A DNA stretch of 8,519 bases from Candidatus Omnitrophota bacterium (GCA_028715095.1 JAQUSM010000037.1:1-8519); one strand, 5' to 3'. Numbered from the stretch's first letter, positions 1 to 7,288 are shown. A program made the numbers and translations. The notes: a model not told the origin generated them from the letters alone.

Positions 1-657
1 AGAGGCATAATGCAAAATTAAGGCAATGGCGCAAATCATAAAACCCAGGAAGTGGCTTCCCGAATTACCAAGATATACCCTGGCTGGAGGCAGGTTAAAA
101 ACCAGGAAGCCGGAAGTTACCGCGCATAAAATAAGAGACAGGATTTGCATATTCAAATCCTGGGTGAAAAACGCTATCGCTAATAATGCGCTGCTTACAA
201 TTAAAGCGGTGCCCGCAGCCAGACCATCCATAATATCCAATAAGTTATAAGCATTAGTAATACCTAAAATCCAGAAAAATGTAACTGCGGCATTGCCCCA
301 AAACCCCAGATACATAATATCGGTCATTATCCCGAGGGAGATTAACAGGACCGCACAAAAAGATTGGGCTAGGAATTTTTGCAGGATAGACAGCTCTTTT
401 AAATCATCAATTATGCCAAAAAACAGCATTAGAAGAGAGACCCCCAGGACTATGAATATTTTAGTCCCGCCAATACCAAATACATACGCACCTAGACAAG
501 AGGAAAACACAAAAGCAATCCCTATCCCTAAACCTCCGACCAAAGGGATGCTTCTTGCTTGCAGTATCTTGTATTTTAAAGAAGTCTTCGCCAATAAAAA
601 TATGCACAGTATACTGGAAATTAAAGCACCTGAAAAAATAATTAGATATTTAAGCAT
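1..657 (-). CDS. Polyprenyl-phosphate sugar-1-phosphate transferase, WecA/MraY family (3' end cut by window edge)
   Basis: This integral membrane enzyme would transfer a sugar-1-phosphate from a UDP-sugar to undecaprenyl phosphate, the first step of lipid-linked glycan synthesis at the inner membrane. The reading frame is open from the ATG at 657 to base 1 (219 residues), so the C-terminus lies outside the window; full-length members are usually about 320-360 residues. Visible family motifs in order are R35-SIPLVGG near residues 35-42, the acidic pair in FFGIIDDLKE (D84-D85), and NAYNLLDIMDGL at 135-146. Near 196-206 comes YLGNSGSHFLGF, where most relatives have LGD. Hydrophobic segments alternate throughout, as expected for a multi-pass protein. 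The start is fixed by a strong Shine-Dalgarno 5 nt upstream. It lies 25 nt after the GT4 glycosyltransferase stop, suggesting joint expression for one glycan. Family assignment is firm; the sugar is unknown, and the Asn at 198 makes catalysis less certain. Confidence 0.88.
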   Translation of the reverse strand, partial: MLKYLIIFSGALISSILCIFLLAKTSLKYKILQARSIPLVGGLGIGIAFVFSSCLGAYVFGIGGTKIFIVLGVSLLMLFFGIIDDLKELSILQKFLAQSFCAVLLISLGIMTDIMYLGFWGNAAVTFFWILGITNAYNLLDIMDGLAAGTALIVSSALLAIAFFTQDLNMQILSLILCAVTSGFLVFNLPPARVYLGNSGSHFLGFMICAIALILHYAS

Positions 658-662
658 GCTTT

Positions 663-670
663 CCTCCTTC
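663..670 (-). promoter_or_regulatory. Strong Shine-Dalgarno for the polyprenyl-phosphate transferase
   Basis: The minus strand reads GAAGGAGG, then a 5-nt spacer AAAGC and the ATG at 657. It is the best ribosome binding site in the window and sits inside the 25-nt gap after the GT4 gene, fixing the start of the membrane transferase. Confidence 0.75.
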
Positions 671-682
671 TAAAAAATCAAC

Positions 683-1849
683 CTATGAATACATTTCTGA
701 AGCGGCGTCTGAATAAAGCTGAACTGTGCTTTTAAGCATATTATCTAATGAATACTCATTAGATTCCAGAACTGCAACAGCAAGCCTGGAAAACGCTTCC
801 CTCAAGGAAGGTTTCATTAATAATTCTTTCAGCCTGTCCCGTAAAGCTTCTATATCTCTGGGCCTAACCAAATACCCTGTCTTACCATCTAAAACAACTT
901 CACTGATCCCCCCGGTATTGGTGGCTATTACCGGTAAGCCCGCAGACATCGCCTCCAAGACAGAAATCGGCAGACCCTCCCATAGCGAAGTCAAAACAAA
1001 AACATCTAAACAAGACAGAATTGAAGCAATGTCATTACTCCAGCCTGTTAGAATTATTTGTTTTTCTAAATCAAGCTTATCTATCAATGCGCAAATTTTC
1101 CTGCGCAGAATCCCATCGCCGACCAAAATGAATTTAACATTGGGCAGCTCTTTATTAATGGCATCGGCCAATTTTATAAAATCCAGCGGGGATTTTTGCG
1201 GCTTAAAGCAGGCTACCATACCAACAACCAAATCTTCTCCGGATAGGCCAAAATCTTTTCTTACCCGGGAAACTTCCGCGCTGTCCTTGAACTCTTCATG
1301 ATTTATGCCATACCTTATTAACTTGAATTTATCCTGCCTGCCGACTCTTCTTTGCAAAGCCCGTATTTTATCACATTGGGACACTACGATTATCGCGCTG
1401 GAAAAACCCGCACAAAGCCTCTCCAGAAATAGATAAAAATAATAAACCATCCCGGCCTGATAATCGTGGAAACTCCAGCCATGAACAGTATGGATAATTG
1501 TCCTGGTCCCCGATGCCTTAGCCGCTAATCTTCCCAAGATACCCGCTTTGGAACTATGCGTATGGACTATATCTATATTGTTGTTCTTTATAAAACGATA
1601 TATAAAAAACAGCGCTAAAATATCTTTGACGGGCCGGATGGGCCGGTCAATAAACCTGCAACGTATTAATTTTAGGCCCGGGATCCCTTCTGCCTCAGCA
1701 ACCAACGGGCCGTCACAGGCAGTAAGAATATACGGATTAAACCTTTTCTTATCCAGCCCCCGGACAAGACTCAAAAGCTGCTTCTGGGCCCCGCCTAATT
1801 CTAGTTTTGTAATTATATAAAGGATATTGATTTTTCGACAGGAACCCAT
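683..1849 (-). CDS. GT4-family glycosyltransferase (GT-B fold)
   Basis: A 388-residue retaining glycosyltransferase of the GT4 class, expected to add a sugar from a nucleotide-sugar donor to a glycan or lipid-linked intermediate on the cytoplasmic face. The N-terminal acceptor domain begins with a beta strand and the glycine-rich LELGGAQ loop (residues 16-22), followed by HTHSSKAGILGR (96-107) and HTVHGWSFHD (120-129). The C-terminal donor domain has MVACFKPQKSP (211-221), ILVGDG (241-246), and the E-x7-E signature with E291 and E299 in WEGLPISVLE, then ATNTGG (309-314). Length is normal for the family. No Shine-Dalgarno is evident before the ATG at 1849, but an in-frame TAA lies 13-15 nt upstream and no other ATG is available. 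It follows the HAD phosphatase gene by 37 nt and precedes the polyprenyl-phosphate transferase by 25 nt, so a role in surface polysaccharide or lipid-linked oligosaccharide assembly is likely. Sugar specificity cannot be read from the sequence. Confidence 0.92.
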   Translation of the reverse strand: MGSCRKINILYIITKLELGGAQKQLLSLVRGLDKKRFNPYILTACDGPLVAEAEGIPGLKLIRCRFIDRPIRPVKDILALFFIYRFIKNNNIDIVHTHSSKAGILGRLAAKASGTRTIIHTVHGWSFHDYQAGMVYYFYLFLERLCAGFSSAIIVVSQCDKIRALQRRVGRQDKFKLIRYGINHEEFKDSAEVSRVRKDFGLSGEDLVVGMVACFKPQKSPLDFIKLADAINKELPNVKFILVGDGILRRKICALIDKLDLEKQIILTGWSNDIASILSCLDVFVLTSLWEGLPISVLEAMSAGLPVIATNTGGISEVVLDGKTGYLVRPRDIEALRDRLKELLMKPSLREAFSRLAVAVLESNEYSLDNMLKSTVQLYSDAASEMYS

Positions 1850-1886
1850 TTGGTTATTATATTACTTTTGGGATTAAACCGCAAGT

Positions 1887-2555
1887 TTAATAGCCCAAAA
1901 AGGCTTCTGGCAGGAAAGAATCCCGGGTGTCTGCCAAGGCAATATTCAGACTGGATAGATCCTTGATTAATTGTTCAGCGCTGGTGAAAATGAAGCTTTT
2001 TATCCCAAGGGCAGCAGCACTGTTTACCAACTCGGGTCGGTCATCGGTATAAAATATATTTTCCGGCGAAACGCCCAATGCCCTGGTTGCCTTCTCGTAA
2101 ATTAATTTATCCGGTTTAGCAGCTCCCATTTCAAAAGATAAGAATAACCTTTCGAAAATACTAAAGACGGGAAAATTATCTTTAATATAGTTATAATGCA
2201 GAATGTTGGTATTAGAAAGGAGGCAAATACGATAGTTTTCTTTAAGACGATTGGCGATATGGTAAACGGCGCGGTTTTTCGAACTAAAAAAGAATATCTC
2301 ATTCCAGATAGGGACAAAAGACTCATACCCAAGTTTTATCTCCAGCATATCTTTCGCCTGTTTATAGAATTCCTCGGGGGAAAGCTCTCCTTTTTCAAAG
2401 GAATTGGCTGCGCCTGAATTAAGGAAAAGTTTAGATATCCCTTCGGAACCCTTATTGCAAAAGTTAGAGATCCTTTTTATGGCGGGTTTTAAATCAAAAT
2501 CCACCAGGACATTTCCTAAATCAAAAAGAACAACTTTTATTCCCGCTTCGGACAT
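1887..2555 (-). CDS. HAD-superfamily phosphatase, YihX-like
   Basis: A 222-residue haloacid-dehalogenase-superfamily hydrolase. Motif I is FDLGNVLVDFD with nucleophile D12; the DLGNV form, with Gly in place of the second Asp of DxD, is the one found in E. coli YihX, an alpha-D-glucose-1-phosphate phosphatase. Motif II is LLSNTN (S114), motif III the lysine of GAAKPD (K147), and motif IV FYTDD (D171, D172). A helical cap fills about residues 22-95, including the family-like FEKGELSPEEF. The protein should be soluble and cytoplasmic, dephosphorylating a small phosphorylated sugar. The PAC2 stop codon and a second in-frame TAA directly precede its ATG (gap 3 nt), with AAGGA about 10 nt upstream inside the PAC2 gene, so translation is probably coupled. 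Its place just before two glycan-assembly genes fits a sugar-phosphate role, but the substrate is inferred from similarity only; other HAD substrates are possible. Confidence 0.88.
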   Translation of the reverse strand: MSEAGIKVVLFDLGNVLVDFDLKPAIKRISNFCNKGSEGISKLFLNSGAANSFEKGELSPEEFYKQAKDMLEIKLGYESFVPIWNEIFFFSSKNRAVYHIANRLKENYRICLLSNTNILHYNYIKDNFPVFSIFERLFLSFEMGAAKPDKLIYEKATRALGVSPENIFYTDDRPELVNSAAALGIKSFIFTSAEQLIKDLSSLNIALADTRDSFLPEAFLGY

Positions 2556-2558
2556 TTA

Positions 2559-3548
2559 TTAATTATCCTTATCTATCTTCTTTCTGAACAAATCCAGAAA
2601 ACGGTCTTCATACTCTTTATAAACATTCCATTTGTCCAATTCCACTTTTAACTCACTGGCCTTGGAAATATCAAGACGGCTTTCTTCAAAAAGCTTTTCT
2701 ATCTTTTCTTTTACTGAAACCGGTAATTTAGTAAGCTGGCTTAAAGTTTTCTTGATCAACTCCACTTCCTCTTCTCCGATAGGCGCGTCCTGTCCGGGGT
2801 TACCAAGCTTCAAATAATCCAGCAGCTTATTAATTTCATTTTCCATAGCCTGCGCCTGTTCTTTCAATGGCTGCACATTGATCTGCATATTTAATATTTT
2901 ACCTAAGCCGAGAAGTACCGCGGCTGAAGCTTTAGGGTTTTCAATCTGGATAGTATAAAGGGGGATATCGCCAAGCAGGCAAAATCCTTTTAACCCCGAT
3001 TTCTTGGCTATGCCCAAAAACAGGCCATTCATCCCGCTGATTTGTCCGTCTTTGAGTATGCTAAAATTATACCTTGCCAGGCTTTCCTTTGTTTTCTGGT
3101 CTGTTGCCGCAAACCAGACGCGCGAATCCTGGGTATGATCGGTTGCCTGGGGCATAGAAGCAAAACTGACGATCATCTCTACGCCTAAGCTTTTGGCCAA
3201 ATCAATAATTATTTTTGCGTAGCTATCCGCCTTGGCTAAGTCCGGCTGGGCGTTGCTTAAAAAAATAACCAGATCGTTTTTCCCCGTCCCCGCGCGTTTT
3301 GCGGCCGGATTCTTCCAATAATAAAACTTTCCCTGCGGCAGATGCGGCGTTTCCAATATTCCGGACTGTATAACGCTGCCTGTCAGATAAAAAAACTCTT
3401 CCGGCTGAATCTGGGCGAATTCCTGGGCCTTTAATTCTTCAATTAAATAAGCTGCCGCCTTAAACGCCACCTCACCCATGCCTGGCCAGGCAACAATAAG
3501 ATATGGTTTCTTGAGCCGCGGCTTTCTAGATATTTTTAACATTTCCAT
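2559..3548 (-). CDS. PAC2 family protein with a C-terminal helical extension
   Basis: A 329-residue soluble protein with a PAC2 domain (about residues 13-225), the fold first known from proteasome assembly chaperones but also present in bacteria without proteasomes. Typical features are LIVAWPGMGEVA near 17-28, the EEFFYLTG segment (50-57), DLVIFLSNAQPD (92-103), LGVEMIVSFASMPQ (121-134), DGQISGMNGLFLG (167-179) and FCLLGDIPLY (189-198). The last 100 residues are charged and predicted helical, with a short PGQDAPIGEEE linker near 251-261, and may mediate oligomerisation or partner binding. ATG at 3548 is preferred over the second Met at residue 3 because GGGAG lies 7 nt upstream of it. The gene starts 19 nt after the M20 peptidase stop and ends 3 nt before the HAD start. 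No catalytic motif is recognised and the bacterial function is unknown; a chaperone or ligand-binding role is possible. Domain call is confident, function is not. Confidence 0.85.
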   Translation of the reverse strand: MEMLKISRKPRLKKPYLIVAWPGMGEVAFKAAAYLIEELKAQEFAQIQPEEFFYLTGSVIQSGILETPHLPQGKFYYWKNPAAKRAGTGKNDLVIFLSNAQPDLAKADSYAKIIIDLAKSLGVEMIVSFASMPQATDHTQDSRVWFAATDQKTKESLARYNFSILKDGQISGMNGLFLGIAKKSGLKGFCLLGDIPLYTIQIENPKASAAVLLGLGKILNMQINVQPLKEQAQAMENEINKLLDYLKLGNPGQDAPIGEEEVELIKKTLSQLTKLPVSVKEKIEKLFEESRLDISKASELKVELDKWNVYKEYEDRFLDLFRKKIDKDN

Positions 3549-3555
3549 TTTAATT

Positions 3556-3560
3556 CTCCC
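3556..3560 (-). promoter_or_regulatory. Shine-Dalgarno deciding the PAC2 start
   Basis: The minus strand reads GGGAG followed by a 7-nt spacer to the ATG at 3548. The spacing to the alternative in-frame ATG at 3542 would be 13 nt, so the upstream ATG is favoured. Confidence 0.6.
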
Positions 3561-3567
3561 TTTTTAA

Positions 3568-4695
3568 TCAGTCAAACTTATAATTCTCCAAAAATGATAC
3601 TAATACCTGAGCGCCTTTATACAGGTTGCTCAAACAGGCGTATTCATCCGCAACATGCGCGCATTTCTTAGTGCCAAAACCCGTGGCCACAGCCGGAATA
3701 TTTTTAAGCTTGAAGAAAGTTATTACTGTGGCTCCTTCTGATCCGCTTATATGCGGGCTGATTTTAAGATCCTTCATTGCAGTAGCCAGACCCTTGACCA
3801 AAGGATGCGCGGAATTGATAGTATAAGGGTCCTGCACCCACTGGACATTGATTCTAAAGTTTCTGGTGTATTTTGAAATGGTCTTCTTTAAAGAATCCAA
3901 AAGTTTCCTATCCGATTCTCCCGGCAAGAACCTAAAATCTAATCCAAACTCACACCAATCGCTGACTACATTTACCTTATCACCTCCGTTTATAGTACCA
4001 ACATTGATAGTAGGTTCCCGCAAATACTTGTTCTTTTTATAGTTACTCCTCTGTTTTTTTAGATCTACGATTACCTTAGCTGCTATATCTATGGCATTAA
4101 CCCCCAGCCAGGGATAGGCTCCATGCGCTTTTCTGCCTTTAATATATACCTTAAGATGCATGAGCCCCTTTTGCGTAACAATAATTTCAAACTCATCCGC
4201 ATCCAGGACCACTGCGGCATCTGCCTTTAAAATTTTCCGGTCAAGCAAAGGGATCAACCCTAAAGTCGAACCGCTTTCTTCATCAGCAGTCGCAGCAAAT
4301 ACTAAATCATAATCGAGTTTAATCCCCTTCTCAACTATTGAATTAATCGCTTCCAGGGAGCTTGCCAGGTTGCCTTTGCAATCCGTTGCGCCTAAACCAT
4401 AAATTCTATCTCCGATAATCTTAGGCTTAAGCGGATTTGTCTTCCAGCTCCTGCCGGCCGGAACAGTGTCTAAGTGCGGAGTAAGTAGAAGCGACCTTTC
4501 GCTTTTTACTCCATTGAGAGTAGCTAAAACATTAACCCTTTTATCGCTGAATGCATAAGTCCTGGTTTTAAGCCCCAGAGTTTTTAAATAAGCGCTGACA
4601 AAATCAGCGATCTTCTCCTCATCTCCCGGAGGATTCTGGGAATCCAGGGAAATTAATTTCTTAATTGTTTGTGCCAGGCGTTTTTTATTGACCAT
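3568..4695 (-). CDS. M20-family metallopeptidase / deacylase (ArgE/DapE/CPG2 type)
   Basis: A 375-residue zinc-dependent amidohydrolase-type peptidase that would cleave a peptide or N-acyl amide bond. The di-metal site is intact: H74 and D76 in PHLDTVPAG, D105 in GATDCKGN, catalytic E139 and ligand E140 in TADEESGS, D165 or D167 in VVLDADEFE, and H347 in CAHVADE. The lid-dimerisation domain is inserted at about 178-290 and includes KAHGAYPWLGVNA, whose histidine (H191) matches the conserved lid His. The N-terminal SQNPPGDEEKIADF and C-terminal GSEGATVI also fit the family. There is no signal peptide, so it is cytoplasmic. The ATG at 4695 lies inside the 3' end of the glycosylase gene (11-nt overlap) with no good Shine-Dalgarno, pointing to translational coupling. 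ArgE, DapE, succinyl-diaminopimelate and carboxypeptidase activities cannot be separated from sequence alone, and no arginine or lysine pathway gene lies nearby. Confidence 0.9.
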   Translation of the reverse strand: MVNKKRLAQTIKKLISLDSQNPPGDEEKIADFVSAYLKTLGLKTRTYAFSDKRVNVLATLNGVKSERSLLLTPHLDTVPAGRSWKTNPLKPKIIGDRIYGLGATDCKGNLASSLEAINSIVEKGIKLDYDLVFAATADEESGSTLGLIPLLDRKILKADAAVVLDADEFEIIVTQKGLMHLKVYIKGRKAHGAYPWLGVNAIDIAAKVIVDLKKQRSNYKKNKYLREPTINVGTINGGDKVNVVSDWCEFGLDFRFLPGESDRKLLDSLKKTISKYTRNFRINVQWVQDPYTINSAHPLVKGLATAMKDLKISPHISGSEGATVITFFKLKNIPAVATGFGTKKCAHVADEYACLSNLYKGAQVLVSFLENYKFD

Positions 4696-5338
4696 AGAGC
4701 GGGCAAATTTCGCATTTAGGATTATGTTTGCGGCAATAATCCTTACCCAATTTTACTAAAAGGGCATGATATTCATTAAACAACTTTGCATCATTTTTAA
4801 GGTTACGCATGAAGATATCCTGGACCTGCTCATAAGCGGCGTCTTCTTTTAAAATACGGTGCCGGGAGAATATTCTTTTAGTATAAGCATCAACGACGAA
4901 TATTGGTTTATTTAGCGCATAAAGCAGGATAGAATCGGCGGTTTCCGGGCCGATCCCTTTAACCGCAAGCAGTTGCCTGCGTAAAATCATTAAATCTTGA
5001 GAGCCCATACATTTTATATCATCAGAATAGAAACTAAAGAAAAATTTAAGAAAACTTTTAAGCCTGGCTGCCTTAACATTATAATAACCGGCGCTTTTAA
5101 TTAAACCCGCAAGCTTATGAAGCGGAAGTTTCGAAAGCCTTTCAGGATTCAGGCATTTTTTTTCTTTAAGTACAAAAATTGCTTTCTCTACATTAGCCCA
5201 ATTAGTATTCTGCGTAAGAATTGCGCCTATAATCACCTCAAAACTATCACCTGCAGGCCACCAATGCTGCGGGCCAAAAAAAGAATAAAGCTTTAAGAAA
5301 ATACGGTTTAACCTGCGCCGCATACCCGGAGACTGCAT
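4685..5338 (-). CDS. Endonuclease III-like DNA glycosylase (HhH-GPD), possibly MagIII-like
   Basis: A 217-residue base-excision repair glycosylase. The six-helix region has GAILTQNTNWANVEKA (38-53), the helix-hairpin-helix is LLAVKGIGPETADSILLYA (123-141), and the catalytic aspartate is D150 in VVDAYTKR. E. coli endonuclease III has a lysine in its GVGRKTA hairpin that makes it a lyase. Here the equivalent position is E132 (GIGPETA), so monofunctional glycosylase activity is expected, as in MagIII-type 3-methyladenine glycosylases. The C-terminus carries C202, C209 and C212 with the C-x6-C-x2-C spacing of the endonuclease III [4Fe-4S] loop, but the fourth cysteine, due at 218, is replaced by the stop codon TAA. 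The start ATG at 5338 overlaps the preceding stop by one base (TAATG), a classic coupled junction; a second Met at residue 6 is an alternative start. Lesion specificity is inferred. Confidence 0.88.
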   Translation of the reverse strand: MQSPGMRRRLNRIFLKLYSFFGPQHWWPAGDSFEVIIGAILTQNTNWANVEKAIFVLKEKKCLNPERLSKLPLHKLAGLIKSAGYYNVKAARLKSFLKFFFSFYSDDIKCMGSQDLMILRRQLLAVKGIGPETADSILLYALNKPIFVVDAYTKRIFSRHRILKEDAAYEQVQDIFMRNLKNDAKLFNEYHALLVKLGKDYCRKHNPKCEICPLYGQ

Positions 5339-7272
5339 TATTTAAGTTCCAAAGGGTTAATGCCATAATAGGCAAGAATAGTATAAGCAGTTCCCGATAC
5401 TGAACCGGTATGCTTGCCTTTCGGGGTCATCCAGCCATGGCCTGTATCCACATAATCCTGAGTGGCATAAGGAAGACAGCCCTCGCCCTGGCCGGAAGGA
5501 GAAGGACTGGAAATGATCATATTTCCTAACTGCCCCAGGTAATTATCGGCTTTATCCTGATAAACAGCGGCTTTATCCGCTTGCCTGTTTTTAAGATAAT
5601 AGTCTGCCATGATCTTAAATGACACAACCATCTGGGCTGTCCATTCGCTTGAAACCACCCCTCCCCTGGGAATATTACGGGCGGGCGCAAAATCAAAACC
5701 TTGAATTTTAACTACTTGTCCGCCCGGACGGTTGAAATCAACTTCTACACTGCAATTTTCTTCGACAAACTCCATAATCTTATCCGGGTCCATGCCTAAA
5801 GTCTTTAGCTCCCCCGGTCCGATAGCGGCGATTGACCAGGCATAAGTATCAGTAGCAATAGTAGAATCGCCCTTGCCGCGCTTAACCGGCAGGTCCTGCC
5901 TGTCATAGGTATGGCGCACCAGCCAGCTTAATGTTTTTTCCGCTGCCTGCTCATATTTATCCGTATTAGTGACCCTGGCGAGCATTTTATAAAAAGCATA
6001 AGCGTCCAGATGGTGCTCCGTGGAATACCAGCTCATTTGCGGCCCTCCGCGGATGCCGTTATCAGGGTCGGAATATTGTAATTTGATTATATTCTGGGCA
6101 ATCTCTTCGGCTATCCTCAAATATTTCTTATCCCCGGTTGCCTGGGTATACTGGAGAATTGCAATACCCAGCCAGATATTCGGCCCGCAGTGTAACACAT
6201 ACTCTGCCGGAGAGCCGTCATTAACATAATAAGCGTTAAGAAACCACCCGTTTTCCCGCTTGGCATCGTTGGCAAAAAAATCAAGGATCTTTCTTGCCCG
6301 GGAGAAATCTGAGAATTTAATATAGACTTGAATAAGTAAGGCCTGGTCATAAAGAAACGCCCAACTGTCGATATCTTTATCTCCCTCAAAACTCATTACT
6401 AAACCCGTGCGTGGATTCTGACGGACCTTAAACCATTGGTACATTTTATCCAAATTCGCCTTCTCCAGAATTATCTTCTTGGTCGCAAGGCGCAGCGATT
6501 CTGCCTGGGCTGTCTTCTCATTTAATTGTAAGGCAAGCAGTTTGGCCTGCAAAAGGTCCCTTTCCTGGGCAAGCTTTAAAATTACGCCATTCAACTCCTT
6601 CGTATTATCAATCGCAATAGGCGCTTGTTCACTTTTTGTCTCAACAGCAGAATTAATTTGTAAGGTCAGTGATTCAATCTTGCTTTGTAAGATAGCTCTT
6701 TCCCGGGCTATCTGCTCTAATTGCTGCTTGACAAGCTTGGATTCCTGCAATACTCCTACGAGCTCCTCAACAAGCATCTTGTTCTTATGGGTCAGCTGCA
6801 TGTTTAAATAGGCGCCAAAACCCAAAGACAGGCTCAAAATCGCAATAGCCAGAATCACCAAGGGGAAAAATAGTTTTTTTGCCCAGGCATAACGTATAAG
6901 AATATAATTTTGTCCCTGGTTTATTTTTTCATAATCCAACCCCAGCATAAAACGGTTTGACAGTCCGCCGTTCTCTTTTGTCCAAGCCAGCGAGACCAAT
7001 GCGCATATTGATTTACCGCCTAACGGCATCTCGATCTCTATGGCCAGCTTGACCTTCTTCTCCTGGATTAGCTTAATAAATTCAGGGGCAAGGTCATTTA
7101 CTGAAAGGCAAATTCCTCCGTGCCCGATGTTATTGGTAAACCCCTGGATCCAGGGCGAAAGGGATTGCTTGCTATCCAGACTTTCCAAGCGGAATTGCAC
7201 AGGTAAAACAGTATCCAAGCGGATATATTTTCTGCGTTCTGAGCCTAAATTGTCCTTATGCCTGGCAAACAT
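5338..7272 (-). CDS. PilZ domain – membrane helix – coiled coil – (alpha/alpha)6 glycosidase-like protein
   Basis: A 644-residue fusion. Residues 12-118 form a PilZ c-di-GMP receptor domain with R14-xxx-R18, then NIGHGGI at 48-54 in place of the usual D/N-x-S-x-x-G, and the closing GLDYEKI strand. One membrane helix spans about 134-156, preceded by AKK and lacking flanking lysines on its far side until THKNK, so the PilZ end should be cytoplasmic. Residues 160-275 are rich in L/E/K/Q heptads, broken near 210-222, and should form a coiled-coil stalk. Residues 285-644 show about six helical hairpins with YDQALLIQVY, GPNIWLGIAI, STEHHLDAYAF, TDTYAWSIAA, SSEWTAQMV and SVSGTAYTIL, which fits a six-hairpin glycosidase-like domain outside the cytoplasmic membrane. 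E419 or E543 could be catalytic, but this is a guess. AAAGG lies 8 nt before the ATG. It sits 16 nt after the exonuclease gene. The substrate is unknown and it could bind rather than cut glycan. Confidence 0.85.
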   Translation of the reverse strand: MFARHKDNLGSERRKYIRLDTVLPVQFRLESLDSKQSLSPWIQGFTNNIGHGGICLSVNDLAPEFIKLIQEKKVKLAIEIEMPLGGKSICALVSLAWTKENGGLSNRFMLGLDYEKINQGQNYILIRYAWAKKLFFPLVILAIAILSLSLGFGAYLNMQLTHKNKMLVEELVGVLQESKLVKQQLEQIARERAILQSKIESLTLQINSAVETKSEQAPIAIDNTKELNGVILKLAQERDLLQAKLLALQLNEKTAQAESLRLATKKIILEKANLDKMYQWFKVRQNPRTGLVMSFEGDKDIDSWAFLYDQALLIQVYIKFSDFSRARKILDFFANDAKRENGWFLNAYYVNDGSPAEYVLHCGPNIWLGIAILQYTQATGDKKYLRIAEEIAQNIIKLQYSDPDNGIRGGPQMSWYSTEHHLDAYAFYKMLARVTNTDKYEQAAEKTLSWLVRHTYDRQDLPVKRGKGDSTIATDTYAWSIAAIGPGELKTLGMDPDKIMEFVEENCSVEVDFNRPGGQVVKIQGFDFAPARNIPRGGVVSSEWTAQMVVSFKIMADYYLKNRQADKAAVYQDKADNYLGQLGNMIISSPSPSGQGEGCLPYATQDYVDTGHGWMTPKGKHTGSVSGTAYTILAYYGINPLELK

Positions 7273-7288
7273 AATCTCTGCCTTTCAT

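Noticed and set aside
26..673. Two plus-strand open frames (26-250 and 293-673)
   Set aside because: They lie opposite the polyprenyl-phosphate transferase, whose conserved motifs are in the minus frame running to the window edge; the plus-strand proteins show no recognisable domain.
1631..1646. Direct repeat of GGGCCGG separated by AT
   Set aside because: It encodes the RPIRP segment of the GT4 protein and only occurs twice; it looks like coincidental coding repetition.
1873..1891. Seven-bp inverted repeat ATTAAAC / GTTTAAT over the HAD stop codon
   Set aside because: The stem is AT-rich and short and is not followed by a T-run on the minus strand, so it is not supported as a terminator; likely chance.
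5480..5505. Imperfect GC-rich palindrome resembling a REP-type insert in the PilZ gene (SPSPSGQGEG region)
   Set aside because: It is a single copy in frame, with mismatched arms, and a GQG-rich loop before LPYA may be native to the domain; no second copy was seen in the window.
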